Shown: positions 1 through 8,437, counted from the stretch's first letter. The stretch: 64,000 bases of DNA from an uncultured Prevotella sp. (GCA_944319945.1 CALUFN010000002.1:33675-97674), one strand, 5' to 3'. Translations and numbers: made by a program. The notes: generated from the letters alone by a model not told the origin.

Positions 1-1
1 C

Positions 2-2134
2 GGCAGCAACGGCAAGACCGTAGTGAAGGAGTGGCTCTACCAGCTGCTTTCGCCGTCGAAGGTCGTCACGCGCAGTCCGCGCAGCTATAACTCGCAGATA
101 GGCGTGCCGCTGTCGGTCTGGCTGCTCGACGAGCGCACCGAGGTGGGCGTGTTTGAGGCCGGCATCAGCAAGAAGGGAGAGATGCAGGCCTTGCGCGACA
201 TCATACAGCCTACGGTCGGCGTTTTGACCAATCTCGGCGCGGCGCATCAGGAGAACTTCAGCTCGATGGAGGAGAAGTGCGCCGAGAAGCTGAAACTTTT
301 CCACGAAACCGAAGCCATAATATATCCGTTTGACGACGAGACGGTAAGGACTTGCGTGGCCGACCTTGACTATAAGGGCGAGCGTATAGCGTGGTCGATG
401 ACCGACAAGACGGCCCGTATGTATGTCTCTTCGGTGGAAAAGAGCGACCTTAGCACCACCGTCGGCTACGTGTATGACGGCGTTGAGGGCAGCTATACGT
501 TGCCCTTCATAGACGAGGCGGCCGTAGCCAACTCCGTGACATGCGCTGCCGTGGCCCTCCGTCTCGGGCTTACTGCTGAGCAGTTAGCCCTCCGCATGCC
601 AACCCTGGAGCCTGTGGCCATGCGTTTGGAGGTAAAGCAGGGCAGGCAGGGATGCACCCTGATAAACGATTCTTACAATTCGGACGTCAACTCGCTCGAC
701 ATCGCTCTCGACTTCATGAGCCGCCGTCCCGACCACGCCGGGCGCAAGCGCACGCTTGTGTTGAGCGACATTTACCAGAGCGGACGCGACGGAGAGACGC
801 TGTACGGAGAGGTATCAGACCTCGCAAAGACGCGCGGCGTGACTAAGTTCATAGGCATCGGCCCTGAAATCAGCGCCCACTCAGGCGTAATAGACATAGC
901 TGAGAAGTATTTCTTCCCTGACTGCGGCTCATTCATAGCCAGCCGAGTGTTCTCCTCATTGCACGACGAGGTGATATTGCTGAAGGGCGCGCGGCGGTTC
1001 AGTTTCGACCGTCTGACCGAGCTTCTCGAGCAAAAGGTGCACGAGACGATACTCGAGGTGAACCTCGGCGCAGTGGTGAAGAACCTCAACCACTTCCGTT
1101 CGTACATGAAACCGGATACCAAGATAGTGTGCATGGTTAAGGCCGACGCATACGGGGCGGGAGCCGTTGAGGTGGCGAAGACGCTGCAAGACCACCGCGT
1201 AGACTATCTCGCTGTGGCCGTAGCCGATGAAGGCGTGACGCTGAGGAAGAACGGAATAACGTCGAACATAATGATAATGAACCCTGAGATGACGGCTTTT
1301 AAGACCATGTTCGACTTTGATCTCGAGCCTGAGGTTTACAGTTTCCGCCTGCTCGACGCTCTCGTGAAGGCCGCCGGGCGTGAAGGCATAACGGGATATC
1401 CCGTCCACATCAAGCTCGATACTGGCATGCACCGCCTCGGTTTCAATCCCTTGACCGACATGGATGAGCTGATAAGCCGCTTGAAACGGCAGAATGCTGT
1501 GATTCCGCGCTCGGTGTTCTCACACTTCGTAGGCTCCGACAGCGACGACTTCGACAACTTCTCGGCCCGCCAGTTTGCCTTGTTCAAGGAGGGCAGCGAC
1601 AGGCTTCAGGCGGCGTTCAGCCACAAGATAATCCGCCACATGGACAATTCTGCCGGCATAGAGCATTTTCCCGAGCGTCAGCTCGACATGTGCCGCCTCG
1701 GCCTCGGGCTGTACGGCATAGACAGCCGCGACAACTCCGTGATAAACAACGTGTGCACGCTGAAGACCACGATATTGCAGATTCACGCCGTGCCGAAAGA
1801 CGAAACCGTGGGCTACAGCCGCAAGGGGATACTTACGCGCGACAGTCTTATCGGGGCGATACCTATCGGCTACGCCGACGGACTCAACCGCCGTCTCGGC
1901 TGCGGGCGGTGTTACTGCCTCGTAAACGGCAAGAAGGCACCCTACGTGGGCAACATCTGCATGGACGTGGCGATGATCGACGTGACCGACATTGACTGCA
2001 AGGAGGGCGACACCGTGGAGATATTCGGCGACGACCTGCCCGTAACGGTGCTCTCGGACGTGATGGAGACCATTCCTTACGAGGTGCTCACGAGCATCAG
2101 CAACCGTGTGAAGAGGGTGTATTTCCAAGACTGA
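2..2134 (+). CDS. murF: Bifunctional UDP-MurNAc-tripeptide:D-Ala-D-Ala ligase / alanine racemase, 5'-truncated
   Basis: A fusion of MurF, which adds D-Ala-D-Ala to the UDP-MurNAc-tripeptide, and alanine racemase, which makes the D-alanine. The reading frame is open from the window edge: the Mur-ligase P-loop GSNGKT is encoded at 2-19, so the N-terminal MurF domain lies outside the window. The MurF central and C-terminal domains run to about 1030. The racemase part starts near 1040 (EVNLGAVVKNL); its PLP-binding lysine is in MVKADAYG (codon 1139-1141) and the likely catalytic tyrosine in GYSRKG (codon 1814-1816). This fusion is a known arrangement in Bacteroidota. Both enzymes act in the cytoplasm in peptidoglycan precursor synthesis. 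A hairpin followed by a T-run comes shortly after the stop codon. Confidence 0.95.
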   Translation, partial: GSNGKTVVKEWLYQLLSPSKVVTRSPRSYNSQIGVPLSVWLLDERTEVGVFEAGISKKGEMQALRDIIQPTVGVLTNLGAAHQENFSSMEEKCAEKLKLFHETEAIIYPFDDETVRTCVADLDYKGERIAWSMTDKTARMYVSSVEKSDLSTTVGYVYDGVEGSYTLPFIDEAAVANSVTCAAVALRLGLTAEQLALRMPTLEPVAMRLEVKQGRQGCTLINDSYNSDVNSLDIALDFMSRRPDHAGRKRTLVLSDIYQSGRDGETLYGEVSDLAKTRGVTKFIGIGPEISAHSGVIDIAEKYFFPDCGSFIASRVFSSLHDEVILLKGARRFSFDRLTELLEQKVHETILEVNLGAVVKNLNHFRSYMKPDTKIVCMVKADAYGAGAVEVAKTLQDHRVDYLAVAVADEGVTLRKNGITSNIMIMNPEMTAFKTMFDFDLEPEVYSFRLLDALVKAAGREGITGYPVHIKLDTGMHRLGFNPLTDMDELISRLKRQNAVIPRSVFSHFVGSDSDDFDNFSARQFALFKEGSDRLQAAFSHKIIRHMDNSAGIEHFPERQLDMCRLGLGLYGIDSRDNSVINNVCTLKTTILQIHAVPKDETVGYSRKGILTRDSLIGAIPIGYADGLNRRLGCGRCYCLVNGKKAPYVGNICMDVAMIDVTDIDCKEGDTVEIFGDDLPVTVLSDVMETIPYEVLTSISNRVKRVYFQD

Positions 2135-2190
2135 CAGGTCTTTACTTATTTGCGGCGGGGCCTTCATTTGGGGCTGGCGGCCGCCAGTGT

Positions 2191-2232
2191 TAACGCTTTT
2201 GTCCGTATCGTGAGCGGGCAAAGGCGTTTTTA
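2191..2232 (+). terminator. Intrinsic terminator after murF-alr
   Basis: Inverted repeat AACGCTTTTGTCC / GGGCAAAGGCGTT (with G-U pairs) followed by TTTTTATTT, 57 bases after the murF-alr stop codon. Confidence 0.6.
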
Positions 2233-2295
2233 TTTATCCTCTTATAATAAGAGGAATGGGGCCGTTGAGGATTTTGTGAACGTTTGGCTGTAACG

Positions 2296-2327
2296 AAAAA
2301 TCCCGTCGCACCGAGTGCGACGGGATT
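2296..2327 (-). terminator. Intrinsic terminator of the downstream tRNA-Val gene
   Basis: Read on the minus strand this is a 10-bp stem TCCCGTCGCA / TGCGACGGGA followed by a T-run, a few bases after the 3' end of the tRNA. The same hairpin recurs behind the second tRNA-Val copy. Confidence 0.75.
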
Positions 2328-2333
2328 TCTTAG

Positions 2334-2408
2334 TGGGCGCTGAGGGAGTCGAACCCCCGACCCTCTGCTTGTAAGGCAGATGCTCTAAACCAACTGAGCT
2401 AAGCGCCC
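2334..2408 (-). tRNA. tRNA-Val (anticodon TAC), copy 2 of a tandem pair
   Basis: The reverse strand folds as a complete cloverleaf: acceptor GGGCGCT/AGCGCCC, D-arm TAGCTCAGTTGGTTTAGAG, anticodon loop CTTACAA and T-arm GGGTTCGACTC. The anticodon TAC reads GTA/GTG valine codons. The coordinates include the discriminator A; the next three bases are CTA, so CCA is not encoded. The tRNA body is identical to the copy at 2614-2688. Confidence 0.93.
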
Positions 2409-2428
2409 TTGCTTGTCTTAAGCGAGTG

Positions 2429-2460
2429 CAAAGGTATGGCTTTTTTGTGAATCCTCCAAA
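2429..2460 (-). promoter_or_regulatory. Bacteroidota-type promoter of tRNA-Val copy 2
   Basis: On the minus strand: TTTG at 2460-2457, 20 bases, then TACCTTTG at 2436-2429, matching the TTTG/TAnnTTTG consensus of the Bacteroidota primary sigma factor. It ends about 20 bases before the tRNA 5' end. Confidence 0.65.
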
Positions 2461-2575
2461 TTTTTTGCGCTCTTTTTTACGTAAAATATGAAAATAACGT
2501 GTGTAAAGCAGATTCTTACGGCATTCCATGAGTCAAGTCAGCGTCGTGCAGCGGCGGCAGGGTAGGGACGGAATG

Positions 2576-2608
2576 AAAAATCCCGTCGCACTCGGTGCGA
2601 CGGGATTT
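2576..2608 (-). terminator. Intrinsic terminator between the tRNA-Val copies
   Basis: Minus-strand stem TCCCGTCGCA / TGCGACGGGA with a T-run behind tRNA-Val copy 1; almost the same sequence as the hairpin behind copy 2. Confidence 0.72.
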
Positions 2609-2613
2609 CTTGG

Positions 2614-2688
2614 TGGGCGCTGAGGGAGTCGAACCCCCGACCCTCTGCTTGTAAGGCAGATGCTCTAAACCAACTGAGCTAAGCGCCC
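2614..2688 (-). tRNA. tRNA-Val (anticodon TAC), copy 1 of a tandem pair
   Basis: Same 75-base tRNA as at 2334-2408, with anticodon TAC in loop CTTACAA. In this copy the discriminator A is followed by CCA (complement of 2613-2611), so the CCA end is genome-encoded. The two copies, their leaders and their terminators form a duplicated unit of about 280 bp. Confidence 0.93.
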
Positions 2689-2708
2689 TTGCTTGTCTTA
2701 AGCGAGTG

Positions 2709-2739
2709 CAAAGATACGGCATTTTTTCGTTCCTGCAAA
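2709..2739 (-). promoter_or_regulatory. Bacteroidota-type promoter of tRNA-Val copy 1
   Basis: Minus strand: TTTG at 2739-2736, 19 bases, then TATCTTTG at 2716-2709. The same leader sequence follows as in the other copy. Confidence 0.65.
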
Positions 2740-2796
2740 ATTTTATCGCTGTTTTTTTGATTTTTCTGTAAAAATATCTCGTTTTTACCTCCGGCA

Positions 2797-3222
2797 TCAG
2801 AGCTTATACAGCTCGTCGGCGGCCATAAGGTCAACCTTCTTCTCCGCCAATATCTTCTCGCAGCCGTCAAGGTCTGTCGGACGGATTACGATGTGGGCCA
2901 CGTCGCCGCAGGCGAACGAGTACATATACTCGATGAACACGCCCCGGTCAGACAAGTGTTTCAGCACCACGGCCAGCGCGCCGCTCGTGTTGGGGCAGGT
3001 CAGTCCTATCACGTCGCTCACCCTCACGGTGAAGTTGGCCGCCTCGAGGGCGCGCCTTGCCGCGTCGGGGTCTGACACTATGCAGCGCAGTATGCCGAAG
3101 TCCGAATTGTCGGCAATGCTCATCGCCGACAGGTTTACGCCGGCCTTGCCCAGCACTTCGGTCACTTCGGTGAGCTGGCCTGACTTGTTTTCGAGAAACA
3201 CTGATAACTGTTTTGCTAACAT
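2797..3222 (-). CDS. Tandem ACT-domain protein, probable amino-acid-binding regulator
   Basis: A 141-residue protein made almost entirely of two ACT domains (about residues 1-70 and 71-141). The first begins AKQLSVFLENKSGQLTEV and includes GVNLSAMSIAD; the second has NTSGALAVVLKHLSDRGV. ACT domains bind amino acids and regulate metabolic enzymes. Free-standing ACT pairs like this occur widely in Bacteroidota, but the ligand and target cannot be told from sequence. The start is the ATG at 3222. An open frame continues upstream, but a predicted -7 box at 3277-3284 would put the transcript start close to it and favours the ATG at 3222. The gene stands alone between tRNA-Val and the divergent purB. 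Confidence 0.85.
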   Translation of the reverse strand: MLAKQLSVFLENKSGQLTEVTEVLGKAGVNLSAMSIADNSDFGILRCIVSDPDAARRALEAANFTVRVSDVIGLTCPNTSGALAVVLKHLSDRGVFIEYMYSFACGDVAHIVIRPTDLDGCEKILAEKKVDLMAADELYKL

Positions 3223-3276
3223 CGTGGCTGTGTCTTCTTTGTGTCTTGTTATTTTATATAATGTGTAACGCTTCTG

Positions 3277-3284
3277 CAAACTTA
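3277..3284 (-). promoter_or_regulatory. Probable -7 element of the ACT-domain gene
   Basis: Minus-strand TAAGTTTG fits TAnnTTTG, 55 bases upstream of the ATG at 3222. No clear -33 element is visible. Confidence 0.4.
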
Positions 3285-3374
3285 CTAAAAAACAACGTGA
3301 AAACATGCGCTTTTCCCGAAAAACATGTGCTCGTAATTGTTAAACACTTGTAAAGCCATAATTCAGTGTCTTGT

Positions 3375-3457
3375 AAAAGGCCGCTTTTTACGTTGCGAAA
3401 GGTTACCTTTTGCGCCCTGAAAGGTTGCTTTTTGCAACGTAAAATGCGGCCTTTTGC
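3375..3457. repeat. 22-bp-phased palindrome array A (four units)
   Basis: Four units of the form AAAGG-N3-CCTTT start at 3376, 3398, 3420 and 3442, exactly 22 bp apart; the CC of each unit lies 8 bases after its start. The centres differ (CCG, TTA, TTG and CGG-like), and unit 4 has AAATG in place of AAAGG. The array lies in the 465-bp divergent gap between the ACT gene and purB, about 200 bp upstream of the predicted purB -7 box. The same architecture occurs seven more times in the window. Confidence 0.85.
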
Positions 3458-3512
3458 GCCGTGGCTTGTAATGCGTTGTGGCTCAATGCGTTATGTGCGT
3501 ATCAAAAAATAG

Positions 3513-3549
3513 GGGCGCAGCTGCTGCCGACGGGCAGCAGGCTGCGCCC
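3513..3549 (-). terminator. GC-rich hairpin, terminator-like on the minus strand
   Basis: A 16-bp stem with one bulge (GGGCGCAG-CTGCTGCC / GGCAGCAG-G-CTGCGCCC). Read on the minus strand it is followed by CTATTTTTTG, like an intrinsic terminator. No minus-strand gene needs it here, so it may block antisense transcription from the purB side, or it may be a relic. Confidence 0.35.
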
Positions 3550-3655
3550 GGTTTTGCGGCCCTGGCAGGGCTTGCCGCCTGCTCGTATGTGCTTAAAAAG
3601 CCTTAAGTAACAAATATTTATCACGTTAGTGTGCGCCCGAATGGATTTAAATTAT

Positions 3656-3663
3656 TAAATTTG
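3656..3663 (+). promoter_or_regulatory. Probable -7 element of purB
   Basis: TAAATTTG fits TAnnTTTG, 25 bases before the purB ATG. No convincing -33 element. Confidence 0.45.
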
Positions 3664-3687
3664 CAGCCGTTAATACGTATTATATTT

Positions 3688-5034
3688 ATGGATCTTGACA
3701 TGCTTACGGCCATATCCCCGATTGACGGGCGGTATAGGTCAAAGACGGCGCCGCTTGCCGCCTATTTTTCAGAATACGCTCTCATACGTTACCGCATACG
3801 CGTTGAGATAGAATATTTCATCGCCCTTTGCGAGCTGCCGTTGCCCCAGCTTGCCGATTTCGACATGTCGCTGGCCCCGCGCCTGCGCGACATCTACCTG
3901 AAGTTCGACGAGGCCGGGGCGGCCCGTGTGAAAGAGATTGAAGGAGTGACCAACCACGACGTGAAGGCCGTGGAATATTATATTAAGGAGCAGTTCGACC
4001 TTATCGGAGGGCTCGACAAGTATAAGGAGTTCGTCCACTTCGGCCTTACGTCGCAGGATATCAACAACACTTCGGTGCCTCTCTCGATAAAAGAGGCCCT
4101 GGCCGAGGTGTACGTCCCTATGGTGGAAGAGCTTATCCGCCAGCTCGCCGACTATGCCGAAGAGTGGAAAGACGTGCCCATGTTGGCCAAGACCCACGGC
4201 CAGCCGGCATCGCCCACGCGCCTCGGCAAGGAGGTGATGGTCTACGTCTACCGCCTCACCGAGCAGCTCAAGCAACTAAAGGCGTGCCCCGTTACGGCCA
4301 AGTTCGGCGGAGCCACGGGCAACTACAACGCCCACCACGTAGCCTATCCGCAGTATGACTGGCGCGAGTTCGGCAATAAGTTCGTCAGCGAGAAGCTCGG
4401 CCTTGTGCGCGAGCAGTGGACCACCCAGATAAGCAACTACGACAACCTCGGCGCCCTCTTTGACGCCCTGCGCCGAATAAACACTATCATCATCGACCTC
4501 GACCGCGACTTTTGGATGTACATCTCCATGGAATACTTCAAGCAGAAGATCAAGGCCGGCGAGGTGGGCTCGAGCGCCATGCCCCATAAGGTCAACCCCA
4601 TCGACTTCGAGAACAGCGAGGGCAACCTCGGCATAGCCAACGCAGTGTTGCAGTTCCTCGCAGCCAAACTGCCCGTAAGCCGCCTGCAGCGCGACCTTAC
4701 CGACTCGACCGTGCTGCGCAACGTAGGCGTGCCCCTCGGCCACGGCATGATAGCCCTGCAGAGCACGCTGAAGGGCCTGCGCAAGCTCATCCTTAACGAA
4801 GAGAAGCTCAACGCCGACCTCGACGACATGTGGGCCGTCGTGGCCGAGGCCATACAGACCATACTCCGCCGCGAAGCCTATCCGCATCCCTACGAGGCTC
4901 TGAAGGCCCTTACGCGCACCAACAAGAAGATGACTGCGGAGACAATACGCGAATTTATCAGCGGACTCGACGTGAGCGACGCGGTGAAGGCCGAGCTCTC
5001 GGCCATCACTCCGCATAATTATACCGGAATGTAA
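3688..5034 (+). CDS. purB: Adenylosuccinate lyase
   Basis: A 448-residue cytoplasmic enzyme of purine synthesis that cleaves SAICAR to AICAR and adenylosuccinate to AMP, releasing fumarate. The fumarase/aspartase superfamily signature GSSAMPHKVNP is present near residue 290, with other conserved motifs: SPIDGRYRSK at the N-terminus, TSQDINNTS, and KTHGQPASPT around the catalytic histidine. The ATG at 3688 gives MDLDMLTAISPIDGRY, the usual N-terminus. The frame is open further upstream, but that would place the start before the predicted -7 box at 3656. The gene is monocistronic, flanked by array A upstream and a low-complexity inverted repeat downstream. Confidence 0.96.
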   Translation: MDLDMLTAISPIDGRYRSKTAPLAAYFSEYALIRYRIRVEIEYFIALCELPLPQLADFDMSLAPRLRDIYLKFDEAGAARVKEIEGVTNHDVKAVEYYIKEQFDLIGGLDKYKEFVHFGLTSQDINNTSVPLSIKEALAEVYVPMVEELIRQLADYAEEWKDVPMLAKTHGQPASPTRLGKEVMVYVYRLTEQLKQLKACPVTAKFGGATGNYNAHHVAYPQYDWREFGNKFVSEKLGLVREQWTTQISNYDNLGALFDALRRINTIIIDLDRDFWMYISMEYFKQKIKAGEVGSSAMPHKVNPIDFENSEGNLGIANAVLQFLAAKLPVSRLQRDLTDSTVLRNVGVPLGHGMIALQSTLKGLRKLILNEEKLNADLDDMWAVVAEAIQTILRREAYPHPYEALKALTRTNKKMTAETIREFISGLDVSDAVKAELSAITPHNYTGM

Positions 5035-5035
5035 T

Positions 5036-5175
5036 ATACGGTCTTAAGGTTATGCGGTTATAAGGTAATACGGTACCGGCGGCAAGGCATAAGCCGGCAA
5101 GACGGCATCAGCCCCGCGACCGTAAAGCCAATAACACTAAACCGTATAACCTCATAACCCTAAAACCGTACAACC
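5036..5175. repeat. Intergenic low-complexity inverted repeat (GGTTATACGGT family)
   Basis: The left half carries GGTCTTAAGGTTATGCGGTTATAAGG-like sequence and the right half its complement (ACCGTATAACCTCATAACC...), around a short GC-rich middle. Related sequence occurs at 8190-8430, 19512-19547 and 45893-46006. It probably forms a long imperfect hairpin between purB and the next gene. Confidence 0.6.
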
Positions 5176-5214
5176 GAGAATACAAACCGCCGTGAGGCAT
5201 CAACAATTTATATT

Positions 5215-6633
5215 ATGTCAGAAGAATTAGAAAACAAGAACGAGAGTTTGTCTGCCGGACAAAACGACGTAAGCCGTGAGGCCTACAAGCAGACCGAAGG
5301 CTTTAACAATCAGAGTGGAAACAAGCCCATGCGCCCGCGCATCAAGGTGCAGCGCGCATACGCGCCCAACAGGAGTTACAACAAGGACGACGGCGGCTTC
5401 CGTCCCGAAGGGTTCGGAGCCGGACTGCAGCAGCAGGGTGGGGCGCAGCGCCCTTACCGTCCGCGCTACAATGCCGACCGTCAGGGCGGCTACCAGCCCC
5501 GCCAAGACGGCTATCAGCAGCGTCAGCCGGGATATCGTCCTAATTATAATAAGGATGGCGAAGACGCCTTCCAGCCCCGTCAGGGCCAGTACGGCCAGCG
5601 TCAGCAGACGGGCTACCGCCCACGCTACGGCAAGGATGCCGAGGGCGGCTATCAGCCCCGTCAGGGCCAGTACGGCCAGCAGCGGCCGGCCGGCTACCGT
5701 CCGCGCTACAACGCCAATCAGGGCGAAGGAGGCTATCAGCCCCGTCAGGGCGGCTACCAGCGCGGCGGATATCAGCGTGGCGGCTATGGACAGCAGCGTC
5801 AGGGCGGCTACCAGCGCGGCGGCTACAACCGCCAGCGCACGGCCGACTACGATCCCAACGCAAAGTACAGCCTTAAGAAACGCATAGAATATAAGGAAGA
5901 GCACATCGACCCCACGGTGCCCGTCCGCCTTAACAAGTTCCTCGCCAATGCCGGCATCTGCAGCCGCCGCGAGGCCGACGAGTTCATCCAGGCAGGCGTG
6001 GTCACGGTCAACGGTAAGGTCGTTACCGAGCTTGGCACTAAGGTTTTGCGCACGGACGAGGTGAAGTTCCACGACCAGCCCGTCAAGATGGAGAAGAAGG
6101 TGTACGTGCTTCTCAACAAACCTAAGGACACCGTGACCACCAGCGACGACCCGCAACAGCGCAAGACCGTCATGGACTTGGTTAAGAACGCCTGCCCCGA
6201 GCGCATCTATCCCGTGGGCCGTCTTGACCGCAACACCACCGGAGTGCTGCTGCTCACCAACGACGGCGACCTTGCCAGCAAGCTCACTCATCCCAAGTTC
6301 CTCAAGAAGAAGATATATCACGTCTTCCTTGACAAGAACGTCACCGCCCACGATATGCAGCAGATAGCCACCGGCATAACGCTCGACGACGGCGAAGTGC
6401 ACGCCGACGCCATTGAGTATGCCAGCCCGACGGACAAGAGCCAGGTGGGCATCGAGATACACAGCGGCAAGAACCGCATCGTGCGCCGCATCTTCGAAAG
6501 CCTCGGTTACCGCGTGGTCAAGCTCGACCGCGTGCAGTTTGCCGGACTTACAAAGAAGAACCTGCGCCGCGGCGACTGGCGTTTCCTCACCGAGAAGGAG
6601 GTCGACATGCTCCGCATGGGCGCCTTTGAATAA
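5215..6633 (+). CDS. RsuA/RluB-family rRNA pseudouridine synthase with RGYQ-rich N-terminal repeats
   Basis: Residues about 230-472 form a complete pseudouridine synthase of the RsuA/RluB/RluE family. There is an S4 RNA-binding domain (VRLNKFLANAGICSRREAD) and the catalytic domain with its aspartate in GRLDRNTTGVLLLTNDGD, then SGKNRIVRRIFESLGY. Such enzymes convert specific uridines of 16S or 23S rRNA to pseudouridine. The first ~210 residues are unrelated to the catalytic fold. From about residue 75 to 208 (5440-5838) they are low complexity, repeating variants of GGYQPRQGQYGQR and GYRPRYN, so strongly basic and aromatic like an RGG/RGY RNA-binding tail. The whole is much longer than the ~250-290 residues of E. 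coli relatives. The rRNA target is not predictable. The ATG at 5215 is the only plausible start. Confidence 0.9.
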   Translation: MSEELENKNESLSAGQNDVSREAYKQTEGFNNQSGNKPMRPRIKVQRAYAPNRSYNKDDGGFRPEGFGAGLQQQGGAQRPYRPRYNADRQGGYQPRQDGYQQRQPGYRPNYNKDGEDAFQPRQGQYGQRQQTGYRPRYGKDAEGGYQPRQGQYGQQRPAGYRPRYNANQGEGGYQPRQGGYQRGGYQRGGYGQQRQGGYQRGGYNRQRTADYDPNAKYSLKKRIEYKEEHIDPTVPVRLNKFLANAGICSRREADEFIQAGVVTVNGKVVTELGTKVLRTDEVKFHDQPVKMEKKVYVLLNKPKDTVTTSDDPQQRKTVMDLVKNACPERIYPVGRLDRNTTGVLLLTNDGDLASKLTHPKFLKKKIYHVFLDKNVTAHDMQQIATGITLDDGEVHADAIEYASPTDKSQVGIEIHSGKNRIVRRIFESLGYRVVKLDRVQFAGLTKKNLRRGDWRFLTEKEVDMLRMGAFE

Positions 6634-6771
6634 GGGTAAAAGGGTGAAAAAGTGAAAAGTTGAAAAAGTAATAAAGGAGGAACAAGGTGGAAAGCCGGAT
6701 GGTGCAACGCCGCAAGGCATGTGTACTTTACTTCTTTACTCCTGTTGCTCCTTTACTCCTTAAAAATACAA
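6634..6771. repeat. Intergenic purine/pyrimidine low-complexity element
   Basis: The plus strand starts purine-rich (GGGTAAAAGGGTGAAAAAGTGAAAAG..., AATAAAGGAGGAACAAGG) and ends pyrimidine-rich (CTTTACTCCTGTTGCTCCTTTACTCC), so the ends can pair. It resembles the elements at 14264-14390 and 22523-22615. No promoter matching TAnnTTTG was found for asnS. Confidence 0.45.
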
Positions 6772-6772
6772 G

Positions 6773-8176
6773 ATGGAAAAGATAAAGAGGACAAAAGTTG
6801 TCGATGTGCTCGCCCGCACTGACTTCGGGGCCATCGTCAACGTGCGCGGCTGGGTGCGTACCCACCGCAGCAGCAAGTCGGTAGACTTCATTGCGCTTAA
6901 CGACGGCTCCACCATTAAGAACGTGCAGGTAGTCGTTGACCCCTCGAAGTTCGACGCCGACATGCTCAAACAGATAACCACCGGAGCCTGCATCAACGTC
7001 AACGGCGAGCTCGTTGAGAGCCAGGGAGCCGGCCAGACGGTAGAGCTGCAGTGCCGCGAGCTCGAGATTTACGGCACGTGCGGCAGCGACTACCCCATGC
7101 AGAAGAAAGGTCAGAGCTTTGAATACATGCGCCAGTACGCCCACTTGCGCCTGCGCACCAACACTTTCGGAGCCGTGATGCGCATCCGTCACAACATGGC
7201 CATAGCCATACATAAGTATTTCCACGACCACGGATTCTTCTATTTCCATACGCCGCTCATCACCGCGAGCGACTGTGAAGGGGCCGGGCAGATGTTCCAA
7301 GTCACCACGAAGAACCTCTACGACCTTAAGAAAGACGACAGCGGAAAGATCGTCTACGATGACGACTTCTTCGGAAAGCAGACTTCGCTCACCGTCAGCG
7401 GACAGCTTGAGGGTGAGCTTGGAGCCACCGCCTTAGGCGCTATTTACACGTTCGGTCCGACGTTCCGCGCCGAAAACTCCAACACTCCGCGCCACTTGGC
7501 CGAGTTCTGGATGATAGAGCCGGAGGTCGCTTTCATCGACCTCGACGACCTAATGGACCTCGAGGAAGACTTCATCAAGTATTGCGTGCAGTGGGCTTTG
7601 GACAATTGCAAGGACGACTTGGAGTTCCTCAACAAGATGATAGACAAGACCCTGCTCGAGCGTCTGCGCTCTGTTGTCGAGGGCTCGTTCGTCCGTTTGG
7701 AATATACCGAGGGCATACGCATACTCGAAGAGGCCGTGAAGGCAGGCCACAAGTTCGAGTTCCCTGTATCGTGGGGCATGGATTTGGCCAGCGAGCACGA
7801 GCGTTACCTTGTGGAACACCACTTCAAGCGCCCCGTAATAATGACCGGTTACCCGAAAGCCATCAAGGCGTTCTACATGAAGATCAACGACGACGGCCGT
7901 ACCGTTCAGGGCACCGACGTGCTCTTCCCGCAGATAGGCGAGATCATCGGAGGCAGCGTCCGCGAAGAGAATTACGACAAACTGATGAACGAAATCAGCG
8001 AGCGCAGCATCCCGATGAAAGACATGTGGTGGTATCTTGACACCCGCAAGTACGGCACTTGCCCCCACGGAGGCTTCGGTCTCGGCTTTGAGCGTCTCAT
8101 CCTTTTCGTGACGGGAATGCAGAACATACGTGACGTGATACCCTTCCCGCGCACGCCGAAGAATGCGGAATTCTAA
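6773..8176 (+). CDS. asnS: Asparaginyl-tRNA synthetase
   Basis: A 467-residue class II aminoacyl-tRNA synthetase charging tRNA-Asn. The N-terminal OB-fold anticodon-binding domain ([20 protein letters not shown]) is followed by class II motif 2 ([20 protein letters not shown]) and motif 3 at the C-terminus ([15 protein letters not shown], ending in the usual DVIPFPRTP stretch). Length and motif order are normal for AsnS; the NTPRHLAEF form distinguishes it from AspRS. It starts at the ATG at 6773, just after a purine/pyrimidine-rich intergenic element. Confidence 0.96.
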   Translation: MEKIKRTKVVDVLARTDFGAIVNVRGWVRTHRSSKSVDFIALNDGSTIKNVQVVVDPSKFDADMLKQITTGACINVNGELVESQGAGQTVELQCRELEIYGTCGSDYPMQKKGQSFEYMRQYAHLRLRTNTFGAVMRIRHNMAIAIHKYFHDHGFFYFHTPLITASDCEGAGQMFQVTTKNLYDLKKDDSGKIVYDDDFFGKQTSLTVSGQLEGELGATALGAIYTFGPTFRAENSNTPRHLAEFWMIEPEVAFIDLDDLMDLEEDFIKYCVQWALDNCKDDLEFLNKMIDKTLLERLRSVVEGSFVRLEYTEGIRILEEAVKAGHKFEFPVSWGMDLASEHERYLVEHHFKRPVIMTGYPKAIKAFYMKINDDGRTVQGTDVLFPQIGEIIGGSVREENYDKLMNEISERSIPMKDMWWYLDTRKYGTCPHGGFGLGFERLILFVTGMQNIRDVIPFPRTPKNAEF

Positions 8177-8199
8177 TTTTTCCGGTCTTGGGGATTGTA

Positions 8200-8430
8200 A
8201 GGTTTTACGGTTGTGCGGTATTTGCTCCGTATCTACAATCTAGATATTTACGATTTTTGAGGTTATAGGGGTTTTCGGTTATATGGTGTTTGTGCCATGT
8301 AGACAAACCGTAAAACCTTATAACCTCATAATCGTATAATCCCCAAACAAACCGTAAAACCTTATAACCCCATAACCGTATAACCCCCAACAAACCGTAA
8401 AACCGTATACCCCCATAACCGTATAACCCA
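8200..8430. repeat. Intergenic GGTTATACGGT-family element with three 43-44-bp direct repeats
   Basis: The right part (8307-8430) holds three near-identical direct copies beginning ACCGTAAAACC at 8307, 8351 and 8394, each running on through CATAACCGTATAACCC-like sequence. The left part (8200-8290) carries the complementary motifs (GGTTTTACGGTTGTGCGG, GGTTATAGGGGTTTTCGG), so the region can fold back on itself. It fills the asnS-guaD gap. Confidence 0.75.
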
Positions 8431-8437
8431 AAAATTT

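Noticed and set aside
3375-3457. The 22-bp arrays as ordinary intrinsic terminators
   Set aside because: Stems are only 5-6 bp, four in strict phase, with no consistent T-run, and three arrays lie in divergent gaps where nothing needs terminating.
5227-6720. A 497-codon minus-strand ORF opposite the pseudouridine synthase gene
   Set aside because: It is the mirror of a GC-rich repetitive coding region; the plus strand has a complete S4 and pseudouridine synthase domain, and the minus product is a hydrophobic low-complexity artefact.
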